DNA from: Candidatus Faecalibacterium faecipullorum
GTDB taxonomy: Bacteria; Bacillota; Clostridia; Oscillospirales; Ruminococcaceae
Direction: 5' to 3'
DNA: 23,203 nt
NCBI GenBank assembly: GCA_019118985.1
Contig: DWXX01000122.1
Span: 1 to 23,203, forward strand
Positions 7,290 through 14,487 of the stretch are shown one piece after another; position 1 is the stretch's first letter, and every line of letters starts with the position of its first letter. Position numbers and translations under genes: made by a program. The notes beneath the pieces are model-generated. The model saw only the letters and a program-made list of their open reading frames with translations. It did not search any database and was not told the DNA's origin.

Positions 7290-7907
7290 TCACGGTTTCT
7301 GGTACAGGATGGCGTAGACCATCATCTGGGTGTTCTCCTGGGTGGTATAGGGCTTGCAGCCGACGTAGAAGGTGGAGACCAGGTAGCCGTCGTCCTGCGC
7401 CTCGGCGGCGATGCGGGTCACGTTGTAGGTGATGCCGCTTGCGACGGTGTCAGCGGTGCCGTACCAGACCGAGGTGAGAAAGCGGAACGACCCAAGCCCC
7501 GCCCCGGCAAAGACCTCGCTGGCGATGTCCGACTTGGGCACATTGCCCAGGCACTCGTTGGCCTGGTCTTTGGGGGTGCCGTTCATCTGTTCGACCACAC
7601 GGTCGAGGTAGGTGTCCAGCACCGGCAGGTTGGCGACGGTGGCGTTGCCCTGCGCCAGGCAGACATAGCCCTTCTGGGTGTTGTAGGTCGCCTGGTCGAT
7701 CTGCCCGGCCGACAGCTGGGCGTCCAGATTCTCGATGCTGTTGGCCCGGCCGGTGGCCTTGTACTCCTCCAGCGTCTGGTTGAGGGCGTCGTAGTCGAGG
7801 GTCTGCGCCTCGTTGGAGGCGTCCAGGGGCAGGGCGGCAAAGCCGGTCAGTATGGACGCCGCCAGCACAGCCGCGAGAAACTTGGCCGCAAGTTTTTTGA
7901 TCTGCAT
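7290..7907 (-). CDS. Secreted protein of unknown function
   Basis: A 205-residue protein I do not recognise. The N terminus is a standard Sec signal peptide: a basic n-region (MQIKKLAAK), a hydrophobic core (FLAAVLAASILTGFAAL), and likely cleavage near residues 28-32. There is no lipobox cysteine. The mature part begins with a helical, acidic segment (about 35-85), then a mixed region with three cysteines (around 76, 116 and 181), and ends in VYAILYQKP, which looks like a closing beta strand. ATG 7907 is chosen because AGGAGGA lies 6 nt upstream and because it places the signal peptide at the N terminus. The gene has its own extended -10 promoter and terminator, so it is a single transcription unit between brnQ and the MATE gene. 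Confidence 0.75.
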   Translation of the reverse strand: MQIKKLAAKFLAAVLAASILTGFAALPLDASNEAQTLDYDALNQTLEEYKATGRANSIENLDAQLSAGQIDQATYNTQKGYVCLAQGNATVANLPVLDTYLDRVVEQMNGTPKDQANECLGNVPKSDIASEVFAGAGLGSFRFLTSVWYGTADTVASGITYNVTRIAAEAQDDGYLVSTFYVGCKPYTTQENTQMMVYAILYQKP

Positions 7908-7949
7908 AACATGTCCTCCTTTTTGTGCTTTATGGGTCTGGTACTTCCC

Positions 7950-7978
7950 ATTATAGCAAAAAAGGGACGCAGCGGCAA
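7950..7978 (-). promoter_or_regulatory. Promoter of the secreted-protein gene, overlapping the MATE terminator
   Basis: On the minus strand, TTGCCG (7978-7973), 17 nt and a perfect TATAAT (7955-7950) preceded by TGC, an extended -10. The -35 box and spacer lie inside the terminator hairpin and T run of the upstream MATE gene. Confidence 0.75.
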
Positions 7979-7997
7979 GCGGCTCACTGCGCGTCCA
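7958..7997 (-). terminator. Probable terminator overlapping the MATE stop codon
   Basis: On the minus strand GGACGCGCAG, which includes the last sense codons, can pair imperfectly with CTGCGTCC, followed by six T. The stop TGA at 7984 is in the loop side of the hairpin. Confidence 0.55.
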
Positions 7998-9321
7998 GCA
8001 GCTGTTTTTTGCGCAGCAGGTAGTAGCCGACGCCGGCCGCGTCGGCAAGGGCCCAGCCGATGGGCACCGCCCACCAGATGCCGGCGACCCCCAGCGGCCC
8101 GGCGGACAGGATGTAGGCCAAAGCCACCCGGGTGCCCAGCGAGATGACGGTCAGCACCACGCTCATGCCGGGGCGGCCGAGGGCGCGGTACAGCCCGTAG
8201 AGCAGAAACAGCACCCCAATGCCGTAGTAGAACGCCCCCTCGATGTGCAGGTAGCGAACCCCGGCGGCGATGACGTCGGCCTCCCCCGCGTCGACAAAGA
8301 GGCCCATCAGCGGCCGGGCAAAGGCCCAGACCAGCGCCGACAGCGCCGCCCCAAAGCCCACCGACACGGCCGCCGCCCCCTTCAGCCCGGCGCGGATGCG
8401 GCTGTCCTGCCGCGCGCCGTAGTTCTGCGCGATGAAGGTGGAGAAGGCGTTGCCGAAGTCCTGCACCGGCAGGTAGGCAAAGGAGTCGATCTTGACCGCC
8501 GCCGCAAAGGCCGCCATCACCACCGGGCCGAAGCTGTTCACCAGGCCCTGCACCATCAGGATGCCCAGGTTCATCACCGACTGCTGCACGCAGGTCAGCA
8601 GCGAGTAGCTTGCCACCTCCCGCAGGCAGCCGGGGCGGAAGCGGAGGTCTTTGCGCGCCGCCCGCAGCTCGGGCCGGCAGGCCAGGGCATAGGCGGCGAT
8701 GCCTATCCCCGACAGGTACTGCGCGATGACGGTGGCCTCGGCTGCGCCGGTCACTCCCCGCCCCAGACCCAGCACGAACCAGAGGTCCAGCACGATGTTC
8801 AGCACCGCCGACACCGCCAGAAAGGCCAGCGGCACGGCGCTGTTGCCTACCGCCCGCAGGAAGGAGGCGAAGTAGTTGTAGAGGAACACCGCCGGGATCC
8901 CCGCGAAGATGACGGCCAGGTAGGCCCGCATCAGCCCCCAGACCTCGGCCGGCACCTGCAGAAAGACCCGGATGAGGTCGAGGCAGGCGAAGGAGAGGAC
9001 GGTCAGCACCGCCGCCGCCCCCGCGATGAGGACGAAGGAGGAGACGATGCTCTCCCGCAGGCCGTCGGCGTCCCGCCGGCCGAACCGGATGGAGAACAAT
9101 GCCCCGCTGCCCATGCACAGCCCCAGCAGGATGGAGGTCAGAAAGGTCATCAGCGAGTAGGCCGACCCCACCGCCGCCAGGGCGTCGGTGCCGACGAACC
9201 GCCCCACGATCAGGGTATCGGCCACATTGTAGCACTGCTGCAGCAGGTCCCCCAGGATCATGGGGATGGCAAACAGCAGCATCGAGCGCATCACCGGCCC
9301 GCGCGTCAGGTCATGGTTCAT
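7984..9321 (-). CDS. MATE family multidrug/sodium antiporter
   Basis: A 445-residue inner-membrane protein with the usual MATE length and about twelve hydrophobic segments in two pseudo-repeats. The N-terminal LFAIPMILGDLLQQCYNVAD and IVGRFVGTDALAAVGSAYSL are the typical first-helix blocks. The second half starts at about residue 230 with REVASYSLLTCVQQSVMNLG. MATE proteins export cationic compounds or metabolites using sodium or proton gradients; the substrate cannot be read here. The second of two close ATGs (9321) is chosen because GGAGG lies 8 nt upstream of it but only 2 nt before the first. It is the last gene of a likely prfC-fic-MATE transcript, 79 nt after fic, with a hairpin in the gap and no clear promoter of its own. 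Confidence 0.92.
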   Translation of the reverse strand: MNHDLTRGPVMRSMLLFAIPMILGDLLQQCYNVADTLIVGRFVGTDALAAVGSAYSLMTFLTSILLGLCMGSGALFSIRFGRRDADGLRESIVSSFVLIAGAAAVLTVLSFACLDLIRVFLQVPAEVWGLMRAYLAVIFAGIPAVFLYNYFASFLRAVGNSAVPLAFLAVSAVLNIVLDLWFVLGLGRGVTGAAEATVIAQYLSGIGIAAYALACRPELRAARKDLRFRPGCLREVASYSLLTCVQQSVMNLGILMVQGLVNSFGPVVMAAFAAAVKIDSFAYLPVQDFGNAFSTFIAQNYGARQDSRIRAGLKGAAAVSVGFGAALSALVWAFARPLMGLFVDAGEADVIAAGVRYLHIEGAFYYGIGVLFLLYGLYRALGRPGMSVVLTVISLGTRVALAYILSAGPLGVAGIWWAVPIGWALADAAGVGYYLLRKKQLLDAQ

Positions 9322-9362
9322 CAGCATCGCCTCCAAATCGTTTCGATGGCTCACAACAGACA

Positions 9363-9388
9363 GCCGCCGCGGTGGGCACCGCAGCGGC
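9363..9388 (-). other. GC-rich hairpin between fic and the MATE gene
   Basis: Arms 9363-9373 and 9378-9388 pair over 11 positions (one G-U on the minus strand) around a 4-nt loop. No T run follows on the minus strand, so it is more likely an intercistronic stability element than a terminator. Confidence 0.5.
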
Positions 9389-9400
9389 GTGTGGTTTTTG

Positions 9401-10135
9401 TCACTGTCCCGCCATGGCAAGGTAGCGGTCCAGCTGTTTTTCTTCCAGAGCGGCGGCCATCTCGGCAAAGGGCCGCAGGTCGCCCTCCACGGCGTAGGCT
9501 TCCAGCGCGTTGTAATAGTCGAGACGGTCCTCTTTGGCGATGGACACCGGCGCAAAGCCCGCCGCCAGCAGCTGATAGTTCATCAGCAGGCGGGAGGTGC
9601 GCCCGTTGCCGTCCGGGAAGGGGTGGATGCGGACGAACTCGGCGTGGGTCCATGCGGCGAAGGAGACAGGGTCGAGGGCGCCGCCCTTCCAGCCCAGGTC
9701 GGCGTAGAAGTCCTTGACCTGCCGGTACATCTCGTTGGGGGAGGGCGGCGTGTGCTGCGCGCCCGAGATGTAGACGTCCACGCTGCGGTACACCCCGCCT
9801 ACCAGGATGTTCTCCATCAGGATGGCGTGGATGTCCTTGACGATCTTTTCGCTGAGGGGCAGCTGTTGGGCGATGCAGTCCTTGACGTAGCGATAGGCCT
9901 TCTGGTGGTTGGCAGCCTCGTAGATCTCCCGCAGGCTCTTGCCGCCCGGGGCGATGGCGTCCTCCAGGATCAGCTTGGTCTCCATCAGGGTCAGGGTGTT
10001 GCCCTCGATGGCGTTGGAGTTGTGGGTGTACTCCACCTCGAACGCCCGCTCGTAGCTTTGCAGAGTCAGCGCCGGGATGCGGGGCAGCGCCTGCTGGTAG
10101 AGCTCCCGTTTGTGCATCAGCCGTGCAAGGTCCAT
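9401..10135 (-). CDS. Fic domain protein (class II, self-inhibited AMP transferase type)
   Basis: A 244-residue Fic/DOC-family protein. The catalytic loop is complete: HPFPDGNGRTSR at residues 171-182, matching HxFx(D/E)GNGRxxR, with H171 as the catalytic base. Known family members transfer AMP from ATP to hydroxyl side chains of target proteins. Upstream of the Fic core, SNAIEGN at 40-46 fits the (S/T)xxxE(G/N) inhibitory motif, whose glutamate (here E44) blocks productive ATP binding. This marks a class II, single-protein regulated Fic, so no separate antitoxin is required. ATG 10135 has AAGGAGG 7 nt upstream. The gene lies 21 nt after prfC, and its Shine-Dalgarno sequence starts just past the prfC stop, so the two are almost certainly cotranscribed. 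The target is unknown; translation GTPases are a speculation from context. Confidence 0.92.
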   Translation of the reverse strand: MDLARLMHKRELYQQALPRIPALTLQSYERAFEVEYTHNSNAIEGNTLTLMETKLILEDAIAPGGKSLREIYEAANHQKAYRYVKDCIAQQLPLSEKIVKDIHAILMENILVGGVYRSVDVYISGAQHTPPSPNEMYRQVKDFYADLGWKGGALDPVSFAAWTHAEFVRIHPFPDGNGRTSRLLMNYQLLAAGFAPVSIAKEDRLDYYNALEAYAVEGDLRPFAEMAAALEEKQLDRYLAMAGQ

Positions 10136-10156
10136 GACGCCGCCTCCTTTGCAGCC

Positions 10157-11767
10157 TTAAAACTCCAGATTCCCAAATTCACTCAGTTGCAGGTCGGGGT
10201 TGTGGTCGACGGCCCAGCGGACGGCCCAGTCGGAGGTGAAGAGCAGCAGCCGGGCGCCGCGCATGTCCTCCACCGCCTTGGTGTCGCTGGTCAGGTCCAG
10301 TTCACGCAGGGTGTAGCTGTCGGGGTCGTTCTGGATCCAGCGGATCTGCTCGAAGGGCAGATGCTGCATCCGGATCTCGACGTTGTACTCGGTGTTCAGG
10401 CGGTACTCCAGCACTTCCAGCTGCAGCACGCCCACCACGCCGACGACCACCTCTTCCATGCCGCCGCCCACCTCGCGGAAGATCTGGATGGCGCCCTCCT
10501 GGGCGATCTGCTCCATCCCCTTGACGAACTGCTTGCGCTTCATGGTGTCCTTCTGCTCGATGCGGGCGAAGTGCTCGGGCGCGAAGGTGGGGATGCCGGC
10601 GAACTGCACCTTCTTCTTGCCGGTGCACAGGGTGTCCCCGATCGAGAAGATGCCCGGGTCGAACAGGCCGATGATGTCCCCGGCGTAAGCCTGGTCTACG
10701 ATGGCGCGGTCAGAGGCCATCAGCTGGGTGCCGGTGGCCAGTTTGATGTTCTTGCCCTCCTGGACATGGTAGGCTTCCATCCCGCGCTCGAACTTGCCCG
10801 AGCAGATCCGCATAAAGGCGATGCGGTCACGGTGGGCCTTGTTCATGTTGGCCTGGATCTTGAAGATGAAGCCGGAGAACTCTTCCCGGCAGGGGTCGAC
10901 CGGCTCGCCGGTCAGGCTGTCGGCGCGGGCCAGCGGGGTGGGGGTCAGCCGCAGAAACTCCTGCAAAAAGGGCTCGACGCCGAAGTTGGTCAGCGCCGAC
11001 CCGAAAAAGACCGGGCTCAGCTCGCCTTTCAGCACCCGGTCGAGGTCGAACTCCTCGGCGGCGCCGTCCAGCAGCTCGATCTCGTCCACCAGCTGGCGGT
11101 GGAGGTAGGGGGTCAGCAGCTCGTCCAGGCCGGGGTCGCCCAGCTCGAGCTGCACCTCGTCCACCTTGCGCACGCCGTTGGCCCGCCCGTCGCTGGAGAA
11201 GGCCAGCACCTTGCGGGAGATGCGGTCAAAGACGCCCTTGAAGTCCTTGCCGCAGCCGATGGGCCAGTTCATGGGGTAGGTCTTGATGCCGAGGATCTCC
11301 TCGATGTTCTCCATCAGCTCGAAGGAGTCGCGGGCTTCGCGGTCCATCTTGTTGATGAAGGTAAAGATGGGGATGTGGCGCAGGGTGCATACCTTGAACA
11401 GCTTGATGGTCTGCGCCTCGACGCCCTTGGCCGCGTCGATGACCATCACCGCCGAGTCGGCGGCCATCAGGGTGCGGTAGGTGTCCTCGGAAAAGTCCTG
11501 GTGGCCGGGGGTGTCCAGGATGTTGACGCACTTGCCGGCGTAGTCGAACTGGAGCACCGAGCTGGTCACCGAGATGCCGCGCTGCTTTTCAATGTCCATC
11601 CAGTCCGAGACGGCGTGCCGGGCGCTCTGCTTGCCCTTGACCGAGCCGGCCTGGTTGATGGCTCCGCCGTAGAGCAGCAGCTTCTCGGTGAGAGTGGTCT
11701 TGCCGGCGTCGGGGTGGCTGATGATGGCGAACGTCCGGCGGCGCTCGATTTCTTCACGATTTGTCAT
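10157..11767 (-). CDS. prfC: Peptide chain release factor 3 (RF3)
   Basis: A 536-residue translational GTPase that recycles RF1 and RF2 from the ribosome after termination. All G motifs are visible: HPDAGKTT (18-25), the switch I region RGISVTSS, DTPGHQDF (85-92) and NKMD (139-142). The GSALTNFGV and C-terminal IRWIQNDP segments are RF3 hallmarks that separate it from EF-G. The length is the normal RF3 length. ATG 11767 is preceded by AAGAGGT with a 6-nt gap. It heads a probable prfC-fic-MATE operon. The leader of about 130 nt contains a start-stop mini-ORF and an AT palindrome, described separately. Confidence 0.96.
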   Translation of the reverse strand: MTNREEIERRRTFAIISHPDAGKTTLTEKLLLYGGAINQAGSVKGKQSARHAVSDWMDIEKQRGISVTSSVLQFDYAGKCVNILDTPGHQDFSEDTYRTLMAADSAVMVIDAAKGVEAQTIKLFKVCTLRHIPIFTFINKMDREARDSFELMENIEEILGIKTYPMNWPIGCGKDFKGVFDRISRKVLAFSSDGRANGVRKVDEVQLELGDPGLDELLTPYLHRQLVDEIELLDGAAEEFDLDRVLKGELSPVFFGSALTNFGVEPFLQEFLRLTPTPLARADSLTGEPVDPCREEFSGFIFKIQANMNKAHRDRIAFMRICSGKFERGMEAYHVQEGKNIKLATGTQLMASDRAIVDQAYAGDIIGLFDPGIFSIGDTLCTGKKKVQFAGIPTFAPEHFARIEQKDTMKRKQFVKGMEQIAQEGAIQIFREVGGGMEEVVVGVVGVLQLEVLEYRLNTEYNVEIRMQHLPFEQIRWIQNDPDSYTLRELDLTSDTKAVEDMRGARLLLFTSDWAVRWAVDHNPDLQLSEFGNLEF

Positions 11768-11798
11768 GGGTACCTCTTGTCTTTCTGGTTTGGGGGTC

Positions 11799-11812
11799 GT
11801 ATATAAATATAC
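11799..11812. repeat. AT-rich palindrome in the prfC leader
   Basis: GTATAT-AA-ATATAC is a perfect 6-bp inverted repeat about 32 nt upstream of the prfC start. It stands out in very GC-rich surroundings. It could be a regulator site or an alternative -10 region. Confidence 0.45.
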
Positions 11813-11843
11813 TGTATGGATCAGGTCCGGCTCAGAACTGGTG

Positions 11844-11862
11844 TCACATGGGTCTTTCTCCT
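11844..11862 (-). other. Start-stop mini-ORF (AUG UGA) with Shine-Dalgarno in the prfC leader
   Basis: On the minus strand AGGAG (11862-11858), 8 nt and ATG (11849-11847) are followed at once by TGA (11846-11844). It lies between the candidate promoter and prfC. Spacing is textbook, so ribosomes could initiate here and terminate on the next codon. Confidence 0.45.
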
Positions 11863-11902
11863 GCCGTTTGGGCTTCTGACTGTAAAATTACACACATACT
11901 TT

Positions 11903-11931
11903 ATATTACGCCAAAACGTCCCTTTGCGCAA
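11903..11931 (-). promoter_or_regulatory. Candidate promoter of the prfC operon
   Basis: On the minus strand, TTGCGC (11931-11926), 17 nt and TAATAT (11908-11903). This gives a prfC leader of about 130 nt that includes the mini-ORF and the AT palindrome. Confidence 0.55.
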
Positions 11932-11953
11932 GAGGGAAAATGCCGCCGCCCGC

Positions 11954-12829
11954 CTATTTTTTCAGCACCAGGCAGGGCAGCGGGGCGGTGTCGGCCCAGT
12001 TGGCGAAGCGGCAGGTCAGCACGGTGTACCGCGCGATGGGCAGAGCCTCCATCCAATGGAGGGCGGCCTGCTTTTCCCTGTCGCCGATCACCGCGCCGCT
12101 GTAGAGCACCGCCGACAGCACCCCGCCGGGGCGCAGCGCGTCGAGGGCGGCGGCAAGGGCGGGGATGCTGCTGGCCGCGTCGCTGTGGACGGCGTGGTCC
12201 GCCCCCGGCAGCCACCCGAAGTTGAACATCACCCCGTCGGCAGAGCCGGGCGCGGCGTAGCGCAGCAGGTGCTCGTGGCTGTCCAGGATCAGCCGGCAGC
12301 GGCCGTCGTCCAGCCCCTCCCGCGCGAGGCGGGCGCGGGTGGCGTCGAGGGCCTTCTGCTGGATGTCGAAGGCCAGCACCCGCCCCTCTGCCCCGGCCAG
12401 GCGGCAGAGGAAGGCGGTGTCCCCGCCGTTGCCGCAGGTGGCGTCGATCAGCAGCCGGGGCCGGGCGAGATGCTGCGCCAGAAAGTCCTGCGCAAAGCGG
12501 ACGGCGGTCAGGTCGGGGCGGCGCCGGCGGATCAGCGCATCCCCCTCCGGCGCAAAGCCGAAGGCGGCCCAAAAGGCGCGCTCGCCCTCGTCGGCGGGCA
12601 GCGGCGCGGTGAACAGGCTCTCGGCCTCGCGGTCGTAGCCGCCGAAGCGGTGCAGCAGCTGCCGCAGCAGATAGGTGCCGTACCCCCGCCGCCGCCAGGC
12701 CGGGTCGACCCAGACAAGGCCGATGTCCGCCCCCCGGGCGGGGCCGGCGGCGGGCCGGACGGCGCACCGGCCGACCCGGGTCTTTTCTTTATAGAGGTCG
12801 AAGCCCTCTTCTGTCTGAACAAGCTGCAT
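11954..12829 (-). CDS. GNAT-like domain fused to YtqB/MnmM-like tRNA methyltransferase
   Basis: A 291-residue two-domain protein. Residues 1-97 look like a short GNAT acetyltransferase: GLVWVDPAWRRRGYGTYLLRQLL carries the acetyl-CoA loop RRRGYG (46-51), and FWAAFGFAPEG is the usual C-terminal strand-helix. Residues 105-291 are a class I SAM methyltransferase of the YtqB (rRNA_methylase, PF06962) family, with motif I DATCGNGGD (129-137) and the family motif FNFGWLPGADH (202-212). YtqB of Bacillus, renamed MnmM, methylates the wobble uridine nm5s2U34 in certain tRNAs; the same reaction is inferred here. Bacillus YtqB is a stand-alone domain, so the fusion is notable. ATG 12829 has AGGAGG 5 nt upstream. 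The gene is divergent from htrA, separated by 148 nt. Confidence 0.85.
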   Translation of the reverse strand: MQLVQTEEGFDLYKEKTRVGRCAVRPAAGPARGADIGLVWVDPAWRRRGYGTYLLRQLLHRFGGYDREAESLFTAPLPADEGERAFWAAFGFAPEGDALIRRRRPDLTAVRFAQDFLAQHLARPRLLIDATCGNGGDTAFLCRLAGAEGRVLAFDIQQKALDATRARLAREGLDDGRCRLILDSHEHLLRYAAPGSADGVMFNFGWLPGADHAVHSDAASSIPALAAALDALRPGGVLSAVLYSGAVIGDREKQAALHWMEALPIARYTVLTCRFANWADTAPLPCLVLKK

Positions 12830-12853
12830 GGCGTCCTCCTGTTTCGGGCAAAT

Positions 12854-12894
12854 TTTTCACATATTCTTCACGGGGGCATGAATCGGTTTTCACA
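12854..12894 (+). promoter_or_regulatory. Three helically phased TTTTCACA-like repeats upstream of htrA
   Basis: TTTTCACA at 12854-12861 and 12887-12894, and TCTTCACG at 12865-12872, start 11 and 22 bp apart, so all lie on one face of the helix. The last overlaps the -35 region of htrA. This pattern is typical of OmpR/PhoB-family response regulators. Octamer repeats of similar look are reported for CssR at Bacillus htrA (from memory). Confidence 0.55.
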
Positions 12895-12914
12895 ATTTAC
12901 GGTTACAATATAGT
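12887..12914 (+). promoter_or_regulatory. Candidate htrA promoter
   Basis: TTTTCA (12887-12892), 16 nt and TATAGT (12909-12914). The poor -35 box coincides with a repeat octamer, as expected for an activator-dependent promoter. Confidence 0.4.
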
Positions 12915-12977
12915 CAGCCGAAGGGGAAAGGTCAAGACCTCCCCTCCCCTTCCGCCCCTTGAAAGGATGACTTGAAC

Positions 12978-14321
12978 ATGGATAAAGAGAACAAATGGGA
13001 ATATGATTATTCCTCCCTCTACAATTCTTCCGACAATGGCGGCACCGGCTATGTGAACGCAGGCAGCAGCGGCAGCAATGCCGCCAACCAATATGACGTG
13101 CCGGGGGACGGCGGCAGCCAGCCGCCCCGCACCCCGGAATACCGGCCGGTGCCCGACCCGGGCATCCCCCAGAAAAAGCGCCGCCGCATCAGCGTGGGCA
13201 GGATCCTCCGCAGCGTGCTGGCGCTGGTGCTGGCCGCAGCCGTAGGCTTTGCCGGCGGCTATGCGGGCAGCATGGTGGGCGAGCGCAACAGGCTTGTGAT
13301 CCAGGCTTCTGACCGCACCGAACAGCTGGAGGAGGCGCTGGCTTCCTCCACCTCCACCGGCGGCGACAACCTGAGCACCGCCCAGGTAGCCGCCCTCGTC
13401 ACCCCCAGCGTGGTGCCCATCACCACCGAGGCGGTGGTCTACTCCAACTGGTCCTGGTTCGGCCAGCGGCAGGTGGAGTCGGGCGCCGGCAGCGGCGTCA
13501 TCATCAGCGACGACGGCTACATCCTGACCTGCGCCCACGTGGTGGACGGCGCGGACAACGTGACCGTACAGGTCGGGGACGAGAGCTATACCGCTGCCAT
13601 CATCGGCTCGGATTCGGCCAGCGACGTGGCTGTCCTGAAGATCGAGGCCGAGGGGCTGACCCCCGCCGTGGTGGGCGACAGCAACGCCCTTGCGGTGGGT
13701 GAAGAAGTGGTGGCCGTGGGCAACCCCCTGGGCAACCTCAGCGGCACCGTCACCAACGGCATCGTCAGCGCGCTCAACCGCGACGTTTCGATCGAGAGCA
13801 ACGACGGGTCGGTTCTACACCTGTCCCTCATCCAGACCAACGCCAGCATCAGCCCCGGCAACTCGGGCGGCGGGCTGTTCAATATGGCGGGCGAGCTGAT
13901 CGGCATCGTCAACGCCAAGTCGGACGCTTCGGGCGCCGAGGGTCTGGGTTTCGCCATCCCCATCAACAGCGCCATCGCCATCGCGCAGGATCTGCTGGAA
14001 AACGGCTATGTCAGCGGGCGGCCCTATCTGGGCATCACCTACATCGCCGTCACCGACGCGTCCACCGCGCAGCAGCTGGGCGTGTCCGCCTTCGGCATCT
14101 ACATCGTCGAAGTCAGCGCGGGCTCGGGCGCGGCGCAGGCCGGCCTTGAGCCGGGCGACCGCATCGTCAGCATCGACGGCGCCGAGATCGCCGCGCGGGA
14201 CGACGTCTCCGCCATTGTGGATCAGCACGCCGCCGGCGACGTGATCTCCATCACCGTCGCCCGTGAAGGCCAGATGATCACCGTCTCCGCCACCCTTGGC
14301 GAGCAGACACCCAACAACTGA
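12978..14321 (+). CDS. htrA: HtrA/DegP-like membrane-anchored serine protease
   Basis: A 447-residue protease of envelope quality control. A low-complexity cytoplasmic N terminus rich in Gly, Ser, Asn and Tyr (1-70) precedes a single membrane anchor (about 74-100, VLALVLAAAVGFAGGYAGSMV in part). The trypsin-like domain has the full triad: H187 in TCAHVV, D216 in SASDVAVL and S296 in GNSGGG. A PDZ domain follows (about 345-435, with GLEPGDRIVSIDGAEI). The protein faces outside the cytoplasmic membrane and degrades misfolded secreted proteins in known relatives. ATG 12978 is chosen since AAGGA lies 10 nt upstream; an in-frame TTG at 12972 would be too close. Three phased repeats upstream suggest control by a two-component regulator not encoded in this window. 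A strong terminator follows about 85 nt downstream. Confidence 0.95.
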   Translation: MDKENKWEYDYSSLYNSSDNGGTGYVNAGSSGSNAANQYDVPGDGGSQPPRTPEYRPVPDPGIPQKKRRRISVGRILRSVLALVLAAAVGFAGGYAGSMVGERNRLVIQASDRTEQLEEALASSTSTGGDNLSTAQVAALVTPSVVPITTEAVVYSNWSWFGQRQVESGAGSGVIISDDGYILTCAHVVDGADNVTVQVGDESYTAAIIGSDSASDVAVLKIEAEGLTPAVVGDSNALAVGEEVVAVGNPLGNLSGTVTNGIVSALNRDVSIESNDGSVLHLSLIQTNASISPGNSGGGLFNMAGELIGIVNAKSDASGAEGLGFAIPINSAIAIAQDLLENGYVSGRPYLGITYIAVTDASTAQQLGVSAFGIYIVEVSAGSGAAQAGLEPGDRIVSIDGAEIAARDDVSAIVDQHAAGDVISITVAREGQMITVSATLGEQTPNN

Positions 14322-14403
14322 TTTGCTATCCCCTACTCAAAACAGGTGAAAGGTCCAATTCCCCTGGAACGCAGAAGAGCTCCCTTCTGATTTTCCTCCT
14401 TAC

Positions 14404-14444
14404 AAAAGACTCCTCCGTCCCTAGACCCGACGGAGGAGTTTTTT
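14404..14444 (+). terminator. Intrinsic terminator downstream of htrA
   Basis: An 11-bp perfect stem (14409-14419 with 14429-14439) with a 9-nt loop runs into six T (14439-14444). The 82 nt between the htrA stop and this hairpin show no gene or other element. Confidence 0.88.
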
Positions 14445-14459
14445 GGTATGTATAGGGTG

Positions 14460-14487
14460 TTGACAAAGTCGAAAAAAGGCGTACAAT
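14460..14487 (+). promoter_or_regulatory. Strong promoter of the Tat flavoprotein gene
   Basis: A perfect TTGACA (14460-14465), 16-nt spacer and TACAAT (14482-14487). The -35 box overlaps the left operator-like repeat (14461-14470). Confidence 0.8.

Noticed and set aside
9260..11806. 848-residue open frame on the plus strand
   Set aside because: It is antisense to fic and prfC, has no Shine-Dalgarno, and shows the typical shadow composition of codons read backwards.
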